From Cerasicoccus arenae (GTDB taxonomy: Bacteria; Verrucomicrobiota; Verrucomicrobiia; Opitutales; Cerasicoccaceae), in assembly GCF_014651635.1 (NCBI RefSeq), contig NZ_BMXG01000030.1:1-32441 (forward strand): a stretch of DNA of 32,441 bases, in the 5' to 3' direction. The notes under the pieces are model-generated. The model saw nothing but the letters and a program-made list of their open reading frames with translations, did no database searches and was not told the DNA's origin. Every line of letters begins with the position of its first letter. Position 1 is the first letter of the stretch. A program made the translations under genes and the position numbers. Shown here one piece after another: positions 24,318 to 32,441 of this stretch.

Positions 24318-25910
24318 TTACACGCTTCGCACAACGAGGGAAAAGTCCCGCTGCTCAACGACTTCGATGCGGTCACCGCGTTCGATGGCGCCGATGAGGA
24401 CGCGGGCTTGGAAGCGCCGTCCGTTAATTTCCACTTGGCCGCCGGGATGGAGGTCGGTCACGGCTTGGCCGCGAGTACCGGGTGCGGGGAGCGCGTTGTC
24501 GCCGCCTTCGGCATAGTCGATGGAGCGCCCGCCTCCGGTAATGGAGGGAGAGGTATCGCCGACTTCAGTGCTCAAGACGATGGCGCGCTTCATGGGGGAT
24601 TCCGGCAGGTAGCGCAGGATGGCGAGTGCTGCGCCAAAGGCAAGGCCTAGGCCCAGAATGAGTTGGCCGATGGGAGCGTAGAAAAGCTCAGGTGCCAGCT
24701 CGAAGCCTTTGCTACCTTTGGGCCAGATATCGGCCATGGTCCAGATCAGTGAGCCGAGGACGAGGATGCCGCCCGCCAAGCCCGCAATCAGGGTGCCGGG
24801 CACGAGGAATATCTCTACTGCGATTAGGATGACGCCGATAATAAAGAAAAGCAGTGGTTCATTGCCCGCCATGCCGGCAAAGTAATTACTGGCGAAGACG
24901 ACGAGCAGGAGGCAGATGCCACCGATGCCGAAGACACCGAAACCGGGCGTTTTCATTTCGATGAAAAGAAGCAAGACACCCGCACCCATGAGGAGGGGGG
25001 CAATGTTCTGGAACCACTTCGCGAATTCTTCGCTCCAGGTGACTTCAAACTGTTTGATGTGGTAATTGCCCGCGCCGTATTTCTGGGTGAGCAGGTCTTC
25101 GATATCCGTAGCGATGCCCTCAGCGAGCAAGGGCTCGGCTGGGTCGCCGTAGTAAGCAGTCGCTTCTTTGGCGGTCAGGGAGAGTAATTCGCCGGGCTCC
25201 TTGAGGACCACGCCGTTGATTTCGAACTCAAAATCGCTGTCCATCATTGCGCGCTGTACATCAGCACGGTAACGATTTTCACCCGACAATGCCCGCACTT
25301 TGCCGCGCAGGTAGCTGTCGATTTTTTCCTTCATGGTGTCCTGAATATCCTCACCGCCACCGGAGACGACGGCTGCCGCGCCCATGACGCCATTGGGGGC
25401 GAACCAGATATCATCGGTTGCGATGGAAATATAGGAACCGGCCGAAATGGCGTCAGGGTTCACGTAGGTGATTGTTGTACCCTCAAAGTAATCCAGCGCT
25501 TCCATCATTTCCAGAGTCACGCCGAGCGCGCCACCGGGTGTATCCATATCGAGCAAGATCACTTCTACGCCGTTGGCAATGGCTTCCTTGAGCGCGCGCT
25601 TGAGGATGAAAAGCTGTGGCTCGGTAATCGCCCCCTCAATCGGCACCACGTAGACGTCCCAACCGCCTTCAGGTGGTTCGGGGATGACGCGTGGGGCTGG
25701 CTGTGGGGCCTCTTCGACGTCGGCCTCTTTGGGCGTTTCTTCGTTGGCCTCGGTGGTTGCATCAACTGCGGATTCAGTGAGGACCTCGCTGTCTTCCGCC
25801 GGCTGGTTTTCATCGACGCGTGAGGCGATGAGTGGCAACGCCGCGGCGCAGGCGATCAGGATAACGCCTAAAATTGCAGACCATGTATGTTGGCGGTTCA
25901 TTATTTTCAT
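24318..25910 (-). CDS. NfeD-family membrane protease, long form (ClpP-class serine protease)
   Basis: A 530-residue protein. A signal-anchor (about 9-30) and an acidic Glu/Ala/Thr/Pro-rich linker (31-82) precede a ClpP-class serine protease domain: LLDMDTPGGALGVTLEMMEAL (119-139) and NPDAISAGSYISIA (151-164, nucleophile S156), with a catalytic Lys probably K194 or K196. Four or five membrane helices follow (about 300-440), then the C-terminal NfeD OB-fold domain (about 470-530). It cleaves membrane proteins near stomatin/flotillin partners. First gene of the block. I chose ATG 25910; ATG 25901 is equally possible. The region upstream (25911-26044) is divergent with the epimerase gene. Confidence 0.92.
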   Translation of the reverse strand: MKIMNRQHTWSAILGVILIACAAALPLIASRVDENQPAEDSEVLTESAVDATTEANEETPKEADVEEAPQPAPRVIPEPPEGGWDVYVVPIEGAITEPQLFILKRALKEAIANGVEVILLDMDTPGGALGVTLEMMEALDYFEGTTITYVNPDAISAGSYISIATDDIWFAPNGVMGAAAVVSGGGEDIQDTMKEKIDSYLRGKVRALSGENRYRADVQRAMMDSDFEFEINGVVLKEPGELLSLTAKEATAYYGDPAEPLLAEGIATDIEDLLTQKYGAGNYHIKQFEVTWSEEFAKWFQNIAPLLMGAGVLLLFIEMKTPGFGVFGIGGICLLLVVFASNYFAGMAGNEPLLFFIIGVILIAVEIFLVPGTLIAGLAGGILVLGSLIWTMADIWPKGSKGFELAPELFYAPIGQLILGLGLAFGAALAILRYLPESPMKRAIVLSTEVGDTSPSITGGGRSIDYAEGGDNALPAPGTRGQAVTDLHPGGQVEINGRRFQARVLIGAIERGDRIEVVEQRDFSLVVRSV

Positions 25911-26044
25911 TATTTTACAACGAAGCGGCAGGTCGATACAATTACAATGAACGCCGCGTTTTGGAATCGACAAGAGACAGGATTTTGCAGCGGATTGTTC
26001 ATTAGCACTGGTAAAATAGCCGACATTGGCTCACGTTCAAATCT

Positions 26045-26965
26045 ATGGAAATAATCGATCTGCAAGGCCACCCAATTCGTAAATGGACAATTGGGGCATC
26101 GACTTTTCTGGCTTATCCCGAGGCCGGCGCTCGCCTGATGAACTGGCACCTGCAAATGGCCGATGGTTCCTTTCGCGACGTCATCCACTGGCCGGAGAAC
26201 GCCAATTTAGACGAGATTGCCCATGTTCGCGGCGGCAACCCGGTTTTGTTTCCATTTTCAGCGCGGACCTTCTGCGACGGCGAGCTGGGCTTCTGGAAAG
26301 GGCCTGACGGTGTGCGCCGCCCCATGGCCCAGCACGGCTATGCGCGACAGGGGAAATTTCGCTTGGAGTCCGCGCACGACAAGGGTTTCCTGGCGAAGTT
26401 TATCCCCGATGAAGCCGCCCGCGAGGCCTACCCGTTTGATTACGATTTTTCCGTCCGCTACCGCTTCGAGCAGCTCGCGTTTTACGTGGATTTCGAGCTG
26501 AAGAATCTTGGTAAAGAGCCGCTGCCGTGGAGTGCGGGCCATCACTTCTATTTCGCGATGCCGTGGCACGAAGACCTTGGGCGCAAGGACTACATGCTCA
26601 CCACCGGAGCCAAGAAGGCCTTCCACCAAGAGCCCAACGGCAAACTTGCGCTGGTTAAGGATTTCCCCGACCCAGCGAATTTTGGCGATCCGGCGATTGT
26701 CGATTTGATCCGCACCAAGCTCAAGACGAACGAAATCCGTTTTGGCCCCAAGGGGGGGGAGGAAGACATTGTGATCAAGGCTGGAGATACCTCCCGCCCG
26801 GACCCTTGGATGACCGTGGTCACCTGGACTCTGGAGGACAGCAGCCCGTTTTTCTGCGTGGAACCTTGGATGGGCCCGCCGAACAGTCCGGAAATCAAAA
26901 ACGGCCTGCATTTCGTCTCCCCCGGCAAGAGCGAGGTGTTTTCGGTCGCGGTTTCGCTGGGCTAG
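26045..26965 (+). CDS. aldose 1-epimerase family protein
   Basis: A 306-residue protein with the galactose-mutarotase-like beta-sandwich pattern: FLAYPEAGARLMNWHLQ near the start, GGNPVLFPFSAR with MAQHGYARQ (catalytic-type His near 98), WSAGHHFYFAMPW near 160, and CVEPWMGPPNSPE (likely catalytic Glu273). By family it interconverts alpha and beta forms of an aldose or a hexose phosphate; it resembles the glucose-6-phosphate 1-epimerase / LacX branch more than classical GalM. Start ATG 26045. It ends convergently with the next gene, sharing CTAG as both stop codons. An 8-base G tract (26752-26759) lies in the gene. Confidence 0.85.
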   Translation: MEIIDLQGHPIRKWTIGASTFLAYPEAGARLMNWHLQMADGSFRDVIHWPENANLDEIAHVRGGNPVLFPFSARTFCDGELGFWKGPDGVRRPMAQHGYARQGKFRLESAHDKGFLAKFIPDEAAREAYPFDYDFSVRYRFEQLAFYVDFELKNLGKEPLPWSAGHHFYFAMPWHEDLGRKDYMLTTGAKKAFHQEPNGKLALVKDFPDPANFGDPAIVDLIRTKLKTNEIRFGPKGGEEDIVIKAGDTSRPDPWMTVVTWTLEDSSPFFCVEPWMGPPNSPEIKNGLHFVSPGKSEVFSVAVSLG

Positions 26966-27219
26966 GGAGCTATGGTGAAGATATCGGGTGCCGTTTTTTT
27001 GAGATACCAGACGTAGGGGCCCTCAAGTGGACTGCCCTCGATTATCTCCAGTGGCTTATAAACGAGTTCAATGTAATCGAAGCCCCAGTCATAGAGTACG
27101 CACAGCCTAATGGCAAAGGGAAACGAGAGCAAGTAGATCAATAGTGCGGCGAAGACTGTGATAATGCCGATGGCGGAGTATTGTCCGGCGGTGCGCTTGC
27201 TGTCGTCCTTGTCGGCCAT
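26962..27219 (-). CDS. small membrane protein, unknown
   Basis: An 85-residue protein with a charged N-terminus (MADKDDSKRTAGQ), one membrane helix (about 15-40) and a short aromatic tail. No family is recognised. The stop codon overlaps that of the convergent epimerase gene by four bases (CTAG). The start and hydrophobic stretch are credible and there is no competing gene, but conservation is unknown. Confidence 0.55.
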   Translation of the reverse strand: MADKDDSKRTAGQYSAIGIITVFAALLIYLLSFPFAIRLCVLYDWGFDYIELVYKPLEIIEGSPLEGPYVWYLKKTAPDIFTIAP

Positions 27220-27348
27220 GTTGTTTAGTTATTTATCACTAGTTGGGGCGTCAACTTAAACAACATCTACGTAGCGATGCTGTTAAAACCGCGCCGCATC
27301 AGATTTCCTTACTGACAAGATTAGAGATACGTGGAGTATGGCGCTACA

Positions 27349-28092
27349 ATGCGCATTATCGCTCACCGCGGGGCCTCTGGCTCCGCACCTGAAAATACCA
27401 TGGCCGCGATTAACCGTGCTTGGGAATTAGGCGCGGATGGTGTGGAGGTGGATGTCCACCTGACTAAAGACCACGTGCCCGTCGTGATTCACGACCCCGA
27501 TACGGAGCGCGTTGCGGGGCAAAAATTGGTCGTCGAGCAGTCGACTTACGAGGAGCTTTGCCAACTGGATGTGGGTTCGTGGAAAGGCTCGGAGTTTGCA
27601 GGGGAGCGTATCCCACGCTTGGCCGATGTACTGCACTCGATGCCAGCGCGAAAGAATTTCTTCGTCGAGGTCAAGGATGTCTCAGGGCAGGCTTTAGCAA
27701 AGGCGTTGGAGCCGATTTTCCGTGATAACCCGCAGTTCGTCACCGAGCGTCAGGTATTCCTGATGAGCTTTTACCCGGATGCGCTTTGGTCGATCGCGGC
27801 GCGTTTTCCCGACCTGACTTTGCTGCTGCTGTTGGACAACCTGAACCGGCTTCCGCGCAAGATTCCGAAACGCCTGCCAGCCGACAGCTTGCCGGTGCAC
27901 GGGTTGGGGCTCTCGAATCAGCTGGATTTGGATGACAAGCGTCGTGAGCAGCTTATTGCCGCGGGGGCGATTATGAATGTCTGGACGGTAAACGATCCGG
28001 CTGACCTAGGGAAATGGGACGCGGCGGGTTTTGACTTTCTAACGACGGATTCCCCGGAATTGTTTGTTGGGCGGAATATCGCGCAGCAATAA
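27349..28092 (+). CDS. glycerophosphodiester phosphodiesterase
   Basis: A 247-residue protein of the GDPD family: AHRGASGSAPENT (H6, R7, E15), GVEVDVHLTKD (E33, D35) and VVIHDPD (H48) form the metal and catalytic site, and NVWTVNDPADL near 215-225 is the usual C-terminal block. It hydrolyses glycerophosphodiesters to glycerol 3-phosphate and an alcohol. No signal peptide, so cytoplasmic like UgpQ. ATG 27349 is chosen; an in-frame GTG at 27331 would add six residues. It ends 15 bases from the convergent reductase gene. Confidence 0.93.
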   Translation: MRIIAHRGASGSAPENTMAAINRAWELGADGVEVDVHLTKDHVPVVIHDPDTERVAGQKLVVEQSTYEELCQLDVGSWKGSEFAGERIPRLADVLHSMPARKNFFVEVKDVSGQALAKALEPIFRDNPQFVTERQVFLMSFYPDALWSIAARFPDLTLLLLLDNLNRLPRKIPKRLPADSLPVHGLGLSNQLDLDDKRREQLIAAGAIMNVWTVNDPADLGKWDAAGFDFLTTDSPELFVGRNIAQQ

Positions 28093-28107
28093 CGACTACG
28101 GGGGGGA

Positions 28108-29070
28108 TTAAAAATCGCGTCCCTTGACGAAGCGTTCTCGGGGGGGGGGGGCGTCGGTGGCTTGCCCGGTCATCGCAGCGTGCCAAGCGCGGCAGAGCAC
28201 GGGTGGATCCATGGCGGCGAGCTGGTCGGCGAATGATAGGGGGGGGGTGCGTAGCTTGCTGATCAGCGGATGCAGGTCGAGGGTCAGGTCGAGCGGGCGG
28301 TCATCGCTGGCTTCGATGGGTTCGATTAAATCTTCGGGCAGGTCGAAATGTTTTAGGATGCGCTGGCCGATTTCGTAGCGGCTCAGGCGGTCTTGACCCG
28401 CCCAATGAAAGAGCCCGTGCAGGCTGGGGCGTTCGCAGAGCTCGGCCAAGACTTCAGCGAGGTTGTCTACTCCGAGGGGTTGACGTAACTCATTGGTGTA
28501 GAGTGGTGTGCGTTTGCCTTCGGCCCATTGTTTGAACAGTTTTTCGTGGAGGGAACGTTCGCCGCCGGGGCTGTTGCCGGTGATGATGGCGATGCGCAAC
28601 ACGGTCGCGAAGGTCTTGCCAAACTTGAGGACTTCGCGCTCGGCGAGCATCTTGGTCTGGCCGTAGAGATTGCGCGGGTTGGGCGCATCGGTTGAGCGAT
28701 AAGGCCCCTGCGAGCCGTCGAACACCATGTCCGTGGACAGGTGGTAAAAGCGCGCGCTCAGGTGGTTGGCCAGCATGGCGAGGTGGCGGGGGAGGGCGAC
28801 GTTGATTTTCTCCGCCTTGGTCGGGTCGGCCTCGACCGCGGCGGGGCTGGAAATGGCCGCGCAGTTGACAATGATATCGGGGAATTCTTCGAGGATGAGC
28901 GCCTCGATTGCGGCGGTCTCGGACAGGTCGATTTGGCGGCTGCGGGCACCGGGGGGGAGGGTGGCTTCGCGTGTGCCCGACACGGCGATCAGCTCATGCC
29001 GACGCCGTGCTGCTTCCTTTAGGAAGGCGTTGCCGACGAGGCCGCTGGCTCCAGTGACGATGATTTTCAT
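28108..29070 (-). CDS. RmlD-like NAD(P)-dependent sugar nucleotide reductase (extended SDR)
   Basis: A 320-residue protein. TGASGLVGNA (6-15) is the dinucleotide loop, VNCAAISSPAAVEADPTKAEKIN and HLSTDMVFDGS carry the SDR core, and YGQTK (Y136, K140) is the catalytic pair. The layout fits dTDP-4-dehydrorhamnose reductase (RmlD), but no other rml gene is next to it, so the exact substrate is uncertain. The gene carries three G tracts on the plus strand: 12 bases (28140-28151), 9 bases (28239-28247) and 7 bases (28951-28957). The longest lies near the 3' end, where a slip would alter only the last dozen residues. Confidence 0.85.
   Translation of the reverse strand: MKIIVTGASGLVGNAFLKEAARRRHELIAVSGTREATLPPGARSRQIDLSETAAIEALILEEFPDIIVNCAAISSPAAVEADPTKAEKINVALPRHLAMLANHLSARFYHLSTDMVFDGSQGPYRSTDAPNPRNLYGQTKMLAEREVLKFGKTFATVLRIAIITGNSPGGERSLHEKLFKQWAEGKRTPLYTNELRQPLGVDNLAEVLAELCERPSLHGLFHWAGQDRLSRYEIGQRILKHFDLPEDLIEPIEASDDRPLDLTLDLHPLISKLRTPPLSFADQLAAMDPPVLCRAWHAAMTGQATDAPPPRERFVKGRDF
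28140..28151. repeat. 12-base G homopolymer near the 3' end of the reductase gene
   Basis: Twelve consecutive G bases on the plus strand encode Ala-Pro-Pro-Pro-Arg on the coding strand. It is the longest homopolymer in the window. Confidence 0.9.
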
Positions 29071-29109
29071 GGGGCAACTTTTTATCCGTGGTATTTAGTG
29101 GCGGAGACC

Positions 29110-30300
29110 TTAGGCCATGCTTGGCATGGGCACTTCGACATCGACCTCGGCATCGTAGTCGACGCCTTCTACGCCAAATCCGAAGAGGCGGAGGAAGTCC
29201 TTTTGGTAGCTGGCAAAGTCGGTGTCGGTCATGAGGTTGTCGGAGGTAATGTCACCCCAGACGGCCTTGACGGCTTCCTGAATGTCTTCTCGCATTTCCC
29301 AATCATCGACGCGGATCAGGGATCGGTCATCAATGATGGGGCCACCGTCCACGTAAATTTTTTCGCGCATCATGCGGTCCATCTGTTCAATGCAACCTTC
29401 GTGGAGGCCCTTTTCTTTCATGATCTTAAAGAGGATCGCGATGTAAAGAGGGACGACGGGAATGGCCGAGCTGGCCTGAGTGACGACGGCTTTGTTGACC
29501 GAGACATAGGCGTTGAAGCCCAGTGTGCGGAGTCCGTTGGCGGTCAGTTCGAGGTGTTCCTTGGCCTTGCCAATGGTGCCTTCGCGGTAGATGGGGAAGG
29601 TGACTTCTGGCCCGATGTAGGAATAGGCGATGGTCTTGGCGTCGGGTGCGAGGGCGTCGGCGGCTTTGAGGGCGTTCATCCAGAGCGTCCAGTCTTCGCC
29701 CCCCATCACCTTGATGGTGTTTTCGACGTCGTCGCCACTGGAGGCTTCCAGCGAGACATCGGTCACGAGGCCCTTATCGGTGTCAACCGACTTGGCGGAG
29801 AATGGCTTACCGATGGGCTTGAGCGTGCTCTTAAAGACTTCGCCGGTGGCGGGATCGGTGCGGCGGGGGGAGGCCAGGCTGTAAATGACCAGATCGACTT
29901 GGCCAAGGTCAGCCTTGAGGGTATCAATGGTCTGCTGGCGAATTTCGTTGGAAAAGGCGTCACCGTTGATGCTTTTGGCGTAGAGGCCAGCGGCGTGCGC
30001 GGCATTCTCGAAAGCGACGGAGTTATACCAGCCAGCGGAGGCGGGGCGGCCCTTGTCACTGGGGCGCTCAAAGAAAACGCCCAGCGTGGCGGCGTCTCCG
30101 CCAAATGCGGCGGCAATGCGGGAGGAGAGGCCGTAGCCCGTGGACGAGCCAATCACGAGGACCTTCTTGGGGGCACCGGAAACGGGGCCTTGGGCCTTAA
30201 CGTAGTCAATTTGCTCTTGGACGTTTTTTGCGCATCCGGTTGGGTGGGCAGTTACGCAGACGAATCCGCGGACTCGAGGTTTTACGGTAGTAAGTGTCAT
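29110..30300 (-). CDS. fabV: FabV-type enoyl-ACP / trans-2-enoyl-CoA reductase
   Basis: A 396-residue protein of the usual FabV length. KPRVRGFVCVTAHPTGC at the start, VIGSSTGYGLSSRIA (49-63) for NAD(P)H binding, YNSVAFENAAHAAGLYAKSINGDAFS, and the catalytic Y-x8-K pair Y238/K247 in PIYREGTIGKAKEHL. It performs the last reduction of each fatty-acid elongation cycle; FabV enzymes are known to tolerate triclosan. The gene stands alone between the SDR gene (39 bases) and a 490-base gap. A long open frame of 456 codons on the opposite strand is a shadow of codon bias. Confidence 0.96.
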   Translation of the reverse strand: MTLTTVKPRVRGFVCVTAHPTGCAKNVQEQIDYVKAQGPVSGAPKKVLVIGSSTGYGLSSRIAAAFGGDAATLGVFFERPSDKGRPASAGWYNSVAFENAAHAAGLYAKSINGDAFSNEIRQQTIDTLKADLGQVDLVIYSLASPRRTDPATGEVFKSTLKPIGKPFSAKSVDTDKGLVTDVSLEASSGDDVENTIKVMGGEDWTLWMNALKAADALAPDAKTIAYSYIGPEVTFPIYREGTIGKAKEHLELTANGLRTLGFNAYVSVNKAVVTQASSAIPVVPLYIAILFKIMKEKGLHEGCIEQMDRMMREKIYVDGGPIIDDRSLIRVDDWEMREDIQEAVKAVWGDITSDNLMTDTDFASYQKDFLRLFGFGVEGVDYDAEVDVEVPMPSMA

Positions 30301-30650
30301 GATTTTTCGGGGATTAAAATGGCGGGAAGGGAAAGTTTAAAGTTTAAAGGTGAAGAATCCAAAGCGGAGTCTTGGGGGCATGGGCAGAGAATACCACGGT
30401 TTTTTCAACTCTGCAATGGCTCGGCTGGCTTGGTTGGCTCCACTGGTTCAGTTGGTTGGGTTGGATAAAAATCAGCCCGATTTTTTGCGCTGGGCGGCAC
30501 TTTGATGCTAATTATTCGTGCTAAGTGTTATCTGTTAGCTTTAATTAATCGAAAAACGTGGTGACGTTTGCCGATTTATGCCTCGGCCTGAAAAATATTT
30601 CAAAAAAAACCTTTGGGCAGTTTTATCCTGTTGGCCGTGAGCCGAGCAAT

Positions 30651-30676
30651 GCCCGGTCGGGACACTGCGTTCCACC
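30651..30676. repeat. degenerate copy of the REP-like repeat arm
   Basis: The stretch matches 22 of 26 bases of the right arm at 18010-18035, including GGGACAC and TCCACC. No second inverted arm was found next to it, so this is a decayed or solo copy. Confidence 0.65.
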
Positions 30677-30750
30677 TTTAGGCCGTAAACGTTGAACACG
30701 AGAGATCACTCTAGCATGTATGGATCGGGACAACCGAGCCCGTGCATTGA

Positions 30751-30772
30751 ATTCCGCAGTTGCTTGCGGAAT
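30751..30772 (-). terminator. possible hairpin terminator after thrC
   Basis: ATTCCGCA-GTTGCT-TGCGGAAT forms a perfect eight-base stem 18 bases beyond the thrC stop. No T tract follows on the thrC strand, so it could be a weak terminator or an mRNA end-stabilising hairpin. Confidence 0.4.
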
Positions 30773-30789
30773 CATTGCTCATTGAACCA

Positions 30790-32160
30790 TCATTCACTGC
30801 CCTTGGCGTGCTCCTTGAGGAACTCGGCCAGGGCTTCACCCTCGGCGGGGAGCATGTAGTTGACGATAGGCTCGTTCTTGATGGCCTCCAACGATGGAGC
30901 GGTGGGCGTGCGGCCCAAGGCTTCCTCGATGACTTCTGGGAACTTGGCGGGATGCGCCGTGGCGAGCACGATATTGGTTTTCGACTCATCAAGGTCTTTG
31001 AAAGCGCAGGCGGTGTGCGGGTCGGCTACATATTTATAACGCCCGTAAATGGATTCGATGGTCTCATGGATTTCCTTGTCGTCCATGCGGGTGGCCGAGA
31101 ACGCGCTGCGGTCGAAATCTTCGAAGGTGTATTTGCCCTTGGCCTTGAACTGCTCCATTACGGTGCGAACGCGCTCGGGGTCTTGCCCGACTGAATAATA
31201 AAGGAAGCGTTCGAAATTGGAGGCGACCTGAATGTCCATCGACGGTGCGACGCTTGGCTCGACGGCGGTGACTTCGTAGTGGCCGGTGTTGAAGAGGCGG
31301 CAGAGGATGTCGTTTTGGTTGGTCGCGACGCGGAAACCCTCAATGGGCAAACCCATTTCGCGGGTCAGCCAGCCAGCGAGCACGTTGCCGAAGTTACCGG
31401 TGGGCACCACGAATTGCACGCCGCGTTTGCGGGCGTCTTCATCGAGCTGGAGCCAAGCCCAAATGTAGTAAACACACTGCGCGAGGATGCGGGCGAGGTT
31501 GATGGAATTGATCGCCGACAGGCTATAGCGGGCCTTGAGGTTGGCGTCGCCAAAGGCGTCCTTAACCATGGCCTGCGCGTCGTCAAAGCTGCCTTCAATC
31601 GCGATGGGGTAAACGTTGCGCTCGGCGGTGGTTGTCATCTGCCGCTCTTGTAGCATTGAGACGCGTCCCTGCGGATACAGGATGAAAATGCGGACGCCTT
31701 TTTTGCCAAGGAGTCCGTGAATCGCCGCGGAACCCGTATCGCCAGACGTCGCGCCGAGCACATTGATGGGGTCGCCCGTGCGCTCGATTTGCTCCTCGTA
31801 AAGATTGCCCAGAAGCTGGAGCGCGAAGTCCTTGAAGGCGAGGGTTGGGCCGTGAAACAGCTCCAGTACGCTTAGATGGCCGTCCAGCTTGACGAGGGGC
31901 GCGATTTCCTTGCGGGAGAAATTGCTATATGATGCGTCGACGATGGTGCGCAGCTTGTCCTCCAGCATGTCGGTCGCAAAGAGCTTCATGAACTCAAAGC
32001 ACAGATCCGGGTAGGAGAGATCAGCCCACTGCTTGAGGCGAGGGGCAATGTTGGGCAGGGTCTTGGGCAGGTAAAGCCCGCCATCAGGCGCTAGGCCCGT
32101 CGCCACTGCTTCAGTGAAGGTCTTCTCGTCGCTTTGTCCGCGTGTGCTGATATATTTCAT
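30790..32160 (-). CDS. thrC: threonine synthase
   Basis: A 456-residue PLP enzyme of the long threonine synthase type. MKYISTRGQS at the start, APDGGLYLP, LELFHGPTLAFKDFALQ (PLP Lys K110), ATSGDTGSAAIHGL for the phosphate cup, and VPTGNFGNVLAGWL are canonical. It converts O-phosphohomoserine to threonine. ATG 32160 matches the family N-terminus exactly. No other threonine-pathway gene is in view. Confidence 0.97.
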   Translation of the reverse strand: MKYISTRGQSDEKTFTEAVATGLAPDGGLYLPKTLPNIAPRLKQWADLSYPDLCFEFMKLFATDMLEDKLRTIVDASYSNFSRKEIAPLVKLDGHLSVLELFHGPTLAFKDFALQLLGNLYEEQIERTGDPINVLGATSGDTGSAAIHGLLGKKGVRIFILYPQGRVSMLQERQMTTTAERNVYPIAIEGSFDDAQAMVKDAFGDANLKARYSLSAINSINLARILAQCVYYIWAWLQLDEDARKRGVQFVVPTGNFGNVLAGWLTREMGLPIEGFRVATNQNDILCRLFNTGHYEVTAVEPSVAPSMDIQVASNFERFLYYSVGQDPERVRTVMEQFKAKGKYTFEDFDRSAFSATRMDDKEIHETIESIYGRYKYVADPHTACAFKDLDESKTNIVLATAHPAKFPEVIEEALGRTPTAPSLEAIKNEPIVNYMLPAEGEALAEFLKEHAKGSE

Positions 32161-32441
32161 GCAGGAGAGAAGGCTCTTACGGTTCGCCGGATTTGTAAAG
32201 TTCGTAAGGCTAGGAGATTAAACCTGCGGCTTCTACCCATTAATATGGCGAACCTTCCAATCCCTCAAAATTGACGAGCCTTTCGAACGTAGAGGATAGC
32301 AGTAGATGAGCGCGTCGAAATCTATTGTGCTACTCCGACTTCCATGAGAAGGCATTTCAAGTTTAAGTTTCAAAATTTCAATTTTGGGTGTTCATCCCTT
32401 GGTGTGTTGGGGCTTTGTGCTGAGGTTGGTCTTCCGGTTTG
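32161..32441. other. non-coding stretch upstream of thrC to window end
   Basis: No gene, tRNA or clear promoter is seen. Two widely spaced inverted pairs occur: CTTACG/CGTAAG (about 32175-32209) and GGTTCGCC/GGCGAACC (about 32180-32255). They are short enough to be chance. The thrC promoter should lie here. Confidence 0.4.

Larger units (their letters stand above)
30301..30789. other. intergenic region between fabV and thrC
   Basis: A 489-base gap without a credible gene. Near fabV it holds a direct repeat GTTTAAA twice (30334-30348). A loose TTGG/TGGC simple repeat (30416-30466) follows, then AT-rich DNA with A runs (30540-30612), a degenerate copy of the repeat arm (30651-30676) and a hairpin close to the thrC stop. 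fabV must have its promoter here, but no clear boxes stand out. Confidence 0.5.

Noticed and set aside
30416-30466. TTGG/TGGC-rich stretch as a CRISPR or tandem repeat
   Set aside because: Units are short, irregular and without spacers; it is only a low-complexity simple repeat.
29098-30468. 456-codon open frame on the plus strand
   Set aside because: It lies antisense to fabV over nearly its whole length, and fabV has full family motifs. The composition (Gly/Val-rich, no domain) fits a shadow frame.
1-32441. Defence island, prophage or integrated element
   Set aside because: No integrase, transposase, phage structural, restriction or CRISPR genes were seen, and gene content is mostly metabolic and respiratory.

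Overview
The window looks like an ordinary chromosomal stretch of a Verrucomicrobiota bacterium, most likely class Opitutae. I infer this from gene content and remembered similarity of the encoded proteins (long and short NfeD with FloA, a caa3 oxidase with a cytochrome c fused to subunit II, FabV, a Glu/Leu/Phe/Val dehydrogenase, many sugar-active genes), not from a search. Shine-Dalgarno sequences are weak or missing at most starts. No rRNA, tRNA, CRISPR array, integrase or transposase was seen.

Layout. (1) 1-5828, plus strand: the end of a DUF2760 protein, an Hsp70-family ATPase, a small sulfotransferase-like protein, and a second, larger Hsp70-family protein with a C-terminal DUF3731-like region. 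(2) 5853-11181, minus strand: a caa3-type cytochrome c oxidase operon ctaC-ctaD-ctaE-ctaF, in which subunits II and III both carry extra segments predicted to face the periplasm. A lipoprotein blue-copper protein (azurin/auracyanin type) diverges from it. (3) 11883-12968: a secreted CE2-like esterase with an 11-base C tract inside the gene. (4) 12996-16190, minus: DUF420 protein (CtaM-like), feoA, feoB and a tiny Cys-rich FeoB-associated membrane protein. (5) 16570-18233: glutamate dehydrogenase gene with a possible leaderless promoter, preceded by a 250-bp cluster of four perfect inverted repeats. (6) 18234-21212, plus: a pectate-lyase-like beta-helix protein and a DUF2254 membrane protein. 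(7) 21268-25910, minus: an apparent operon of long NfeD (membrane protease), an unknown membrane protein, short NfeD, FloA and a Pro/Gln-rich membrane-anchored protein. (8) 26045-32160: aldose-epimerase-like protein, a small membrane protein, glycerophosphodiester phosphodiesterase, an RmlD-like reductase with long G tracts, FabV enoyl-ACP reductase and threonine synthase.

How the genes work together: the oxidase operon, the blue-copper protein and the DUF420 protein form a respiratory theme; feoA/feoB/Cys-rich protein form a ferrous iron uptake unit; the NfeD/FloA block is a membrane-microdomain unit. Most of the window is standard. The parts most worth a second look are the enlarged periplasmic loops of oxidase subunits II and III, the two-Hsp70 locus with a sulfotransferase wedged in, the unknown gene between the two nfeD genes, and the inverted-repeat cluster upstream of gdh with a decayed relative near 30.65 kb. 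I do not see clear proof of a wholly new system.
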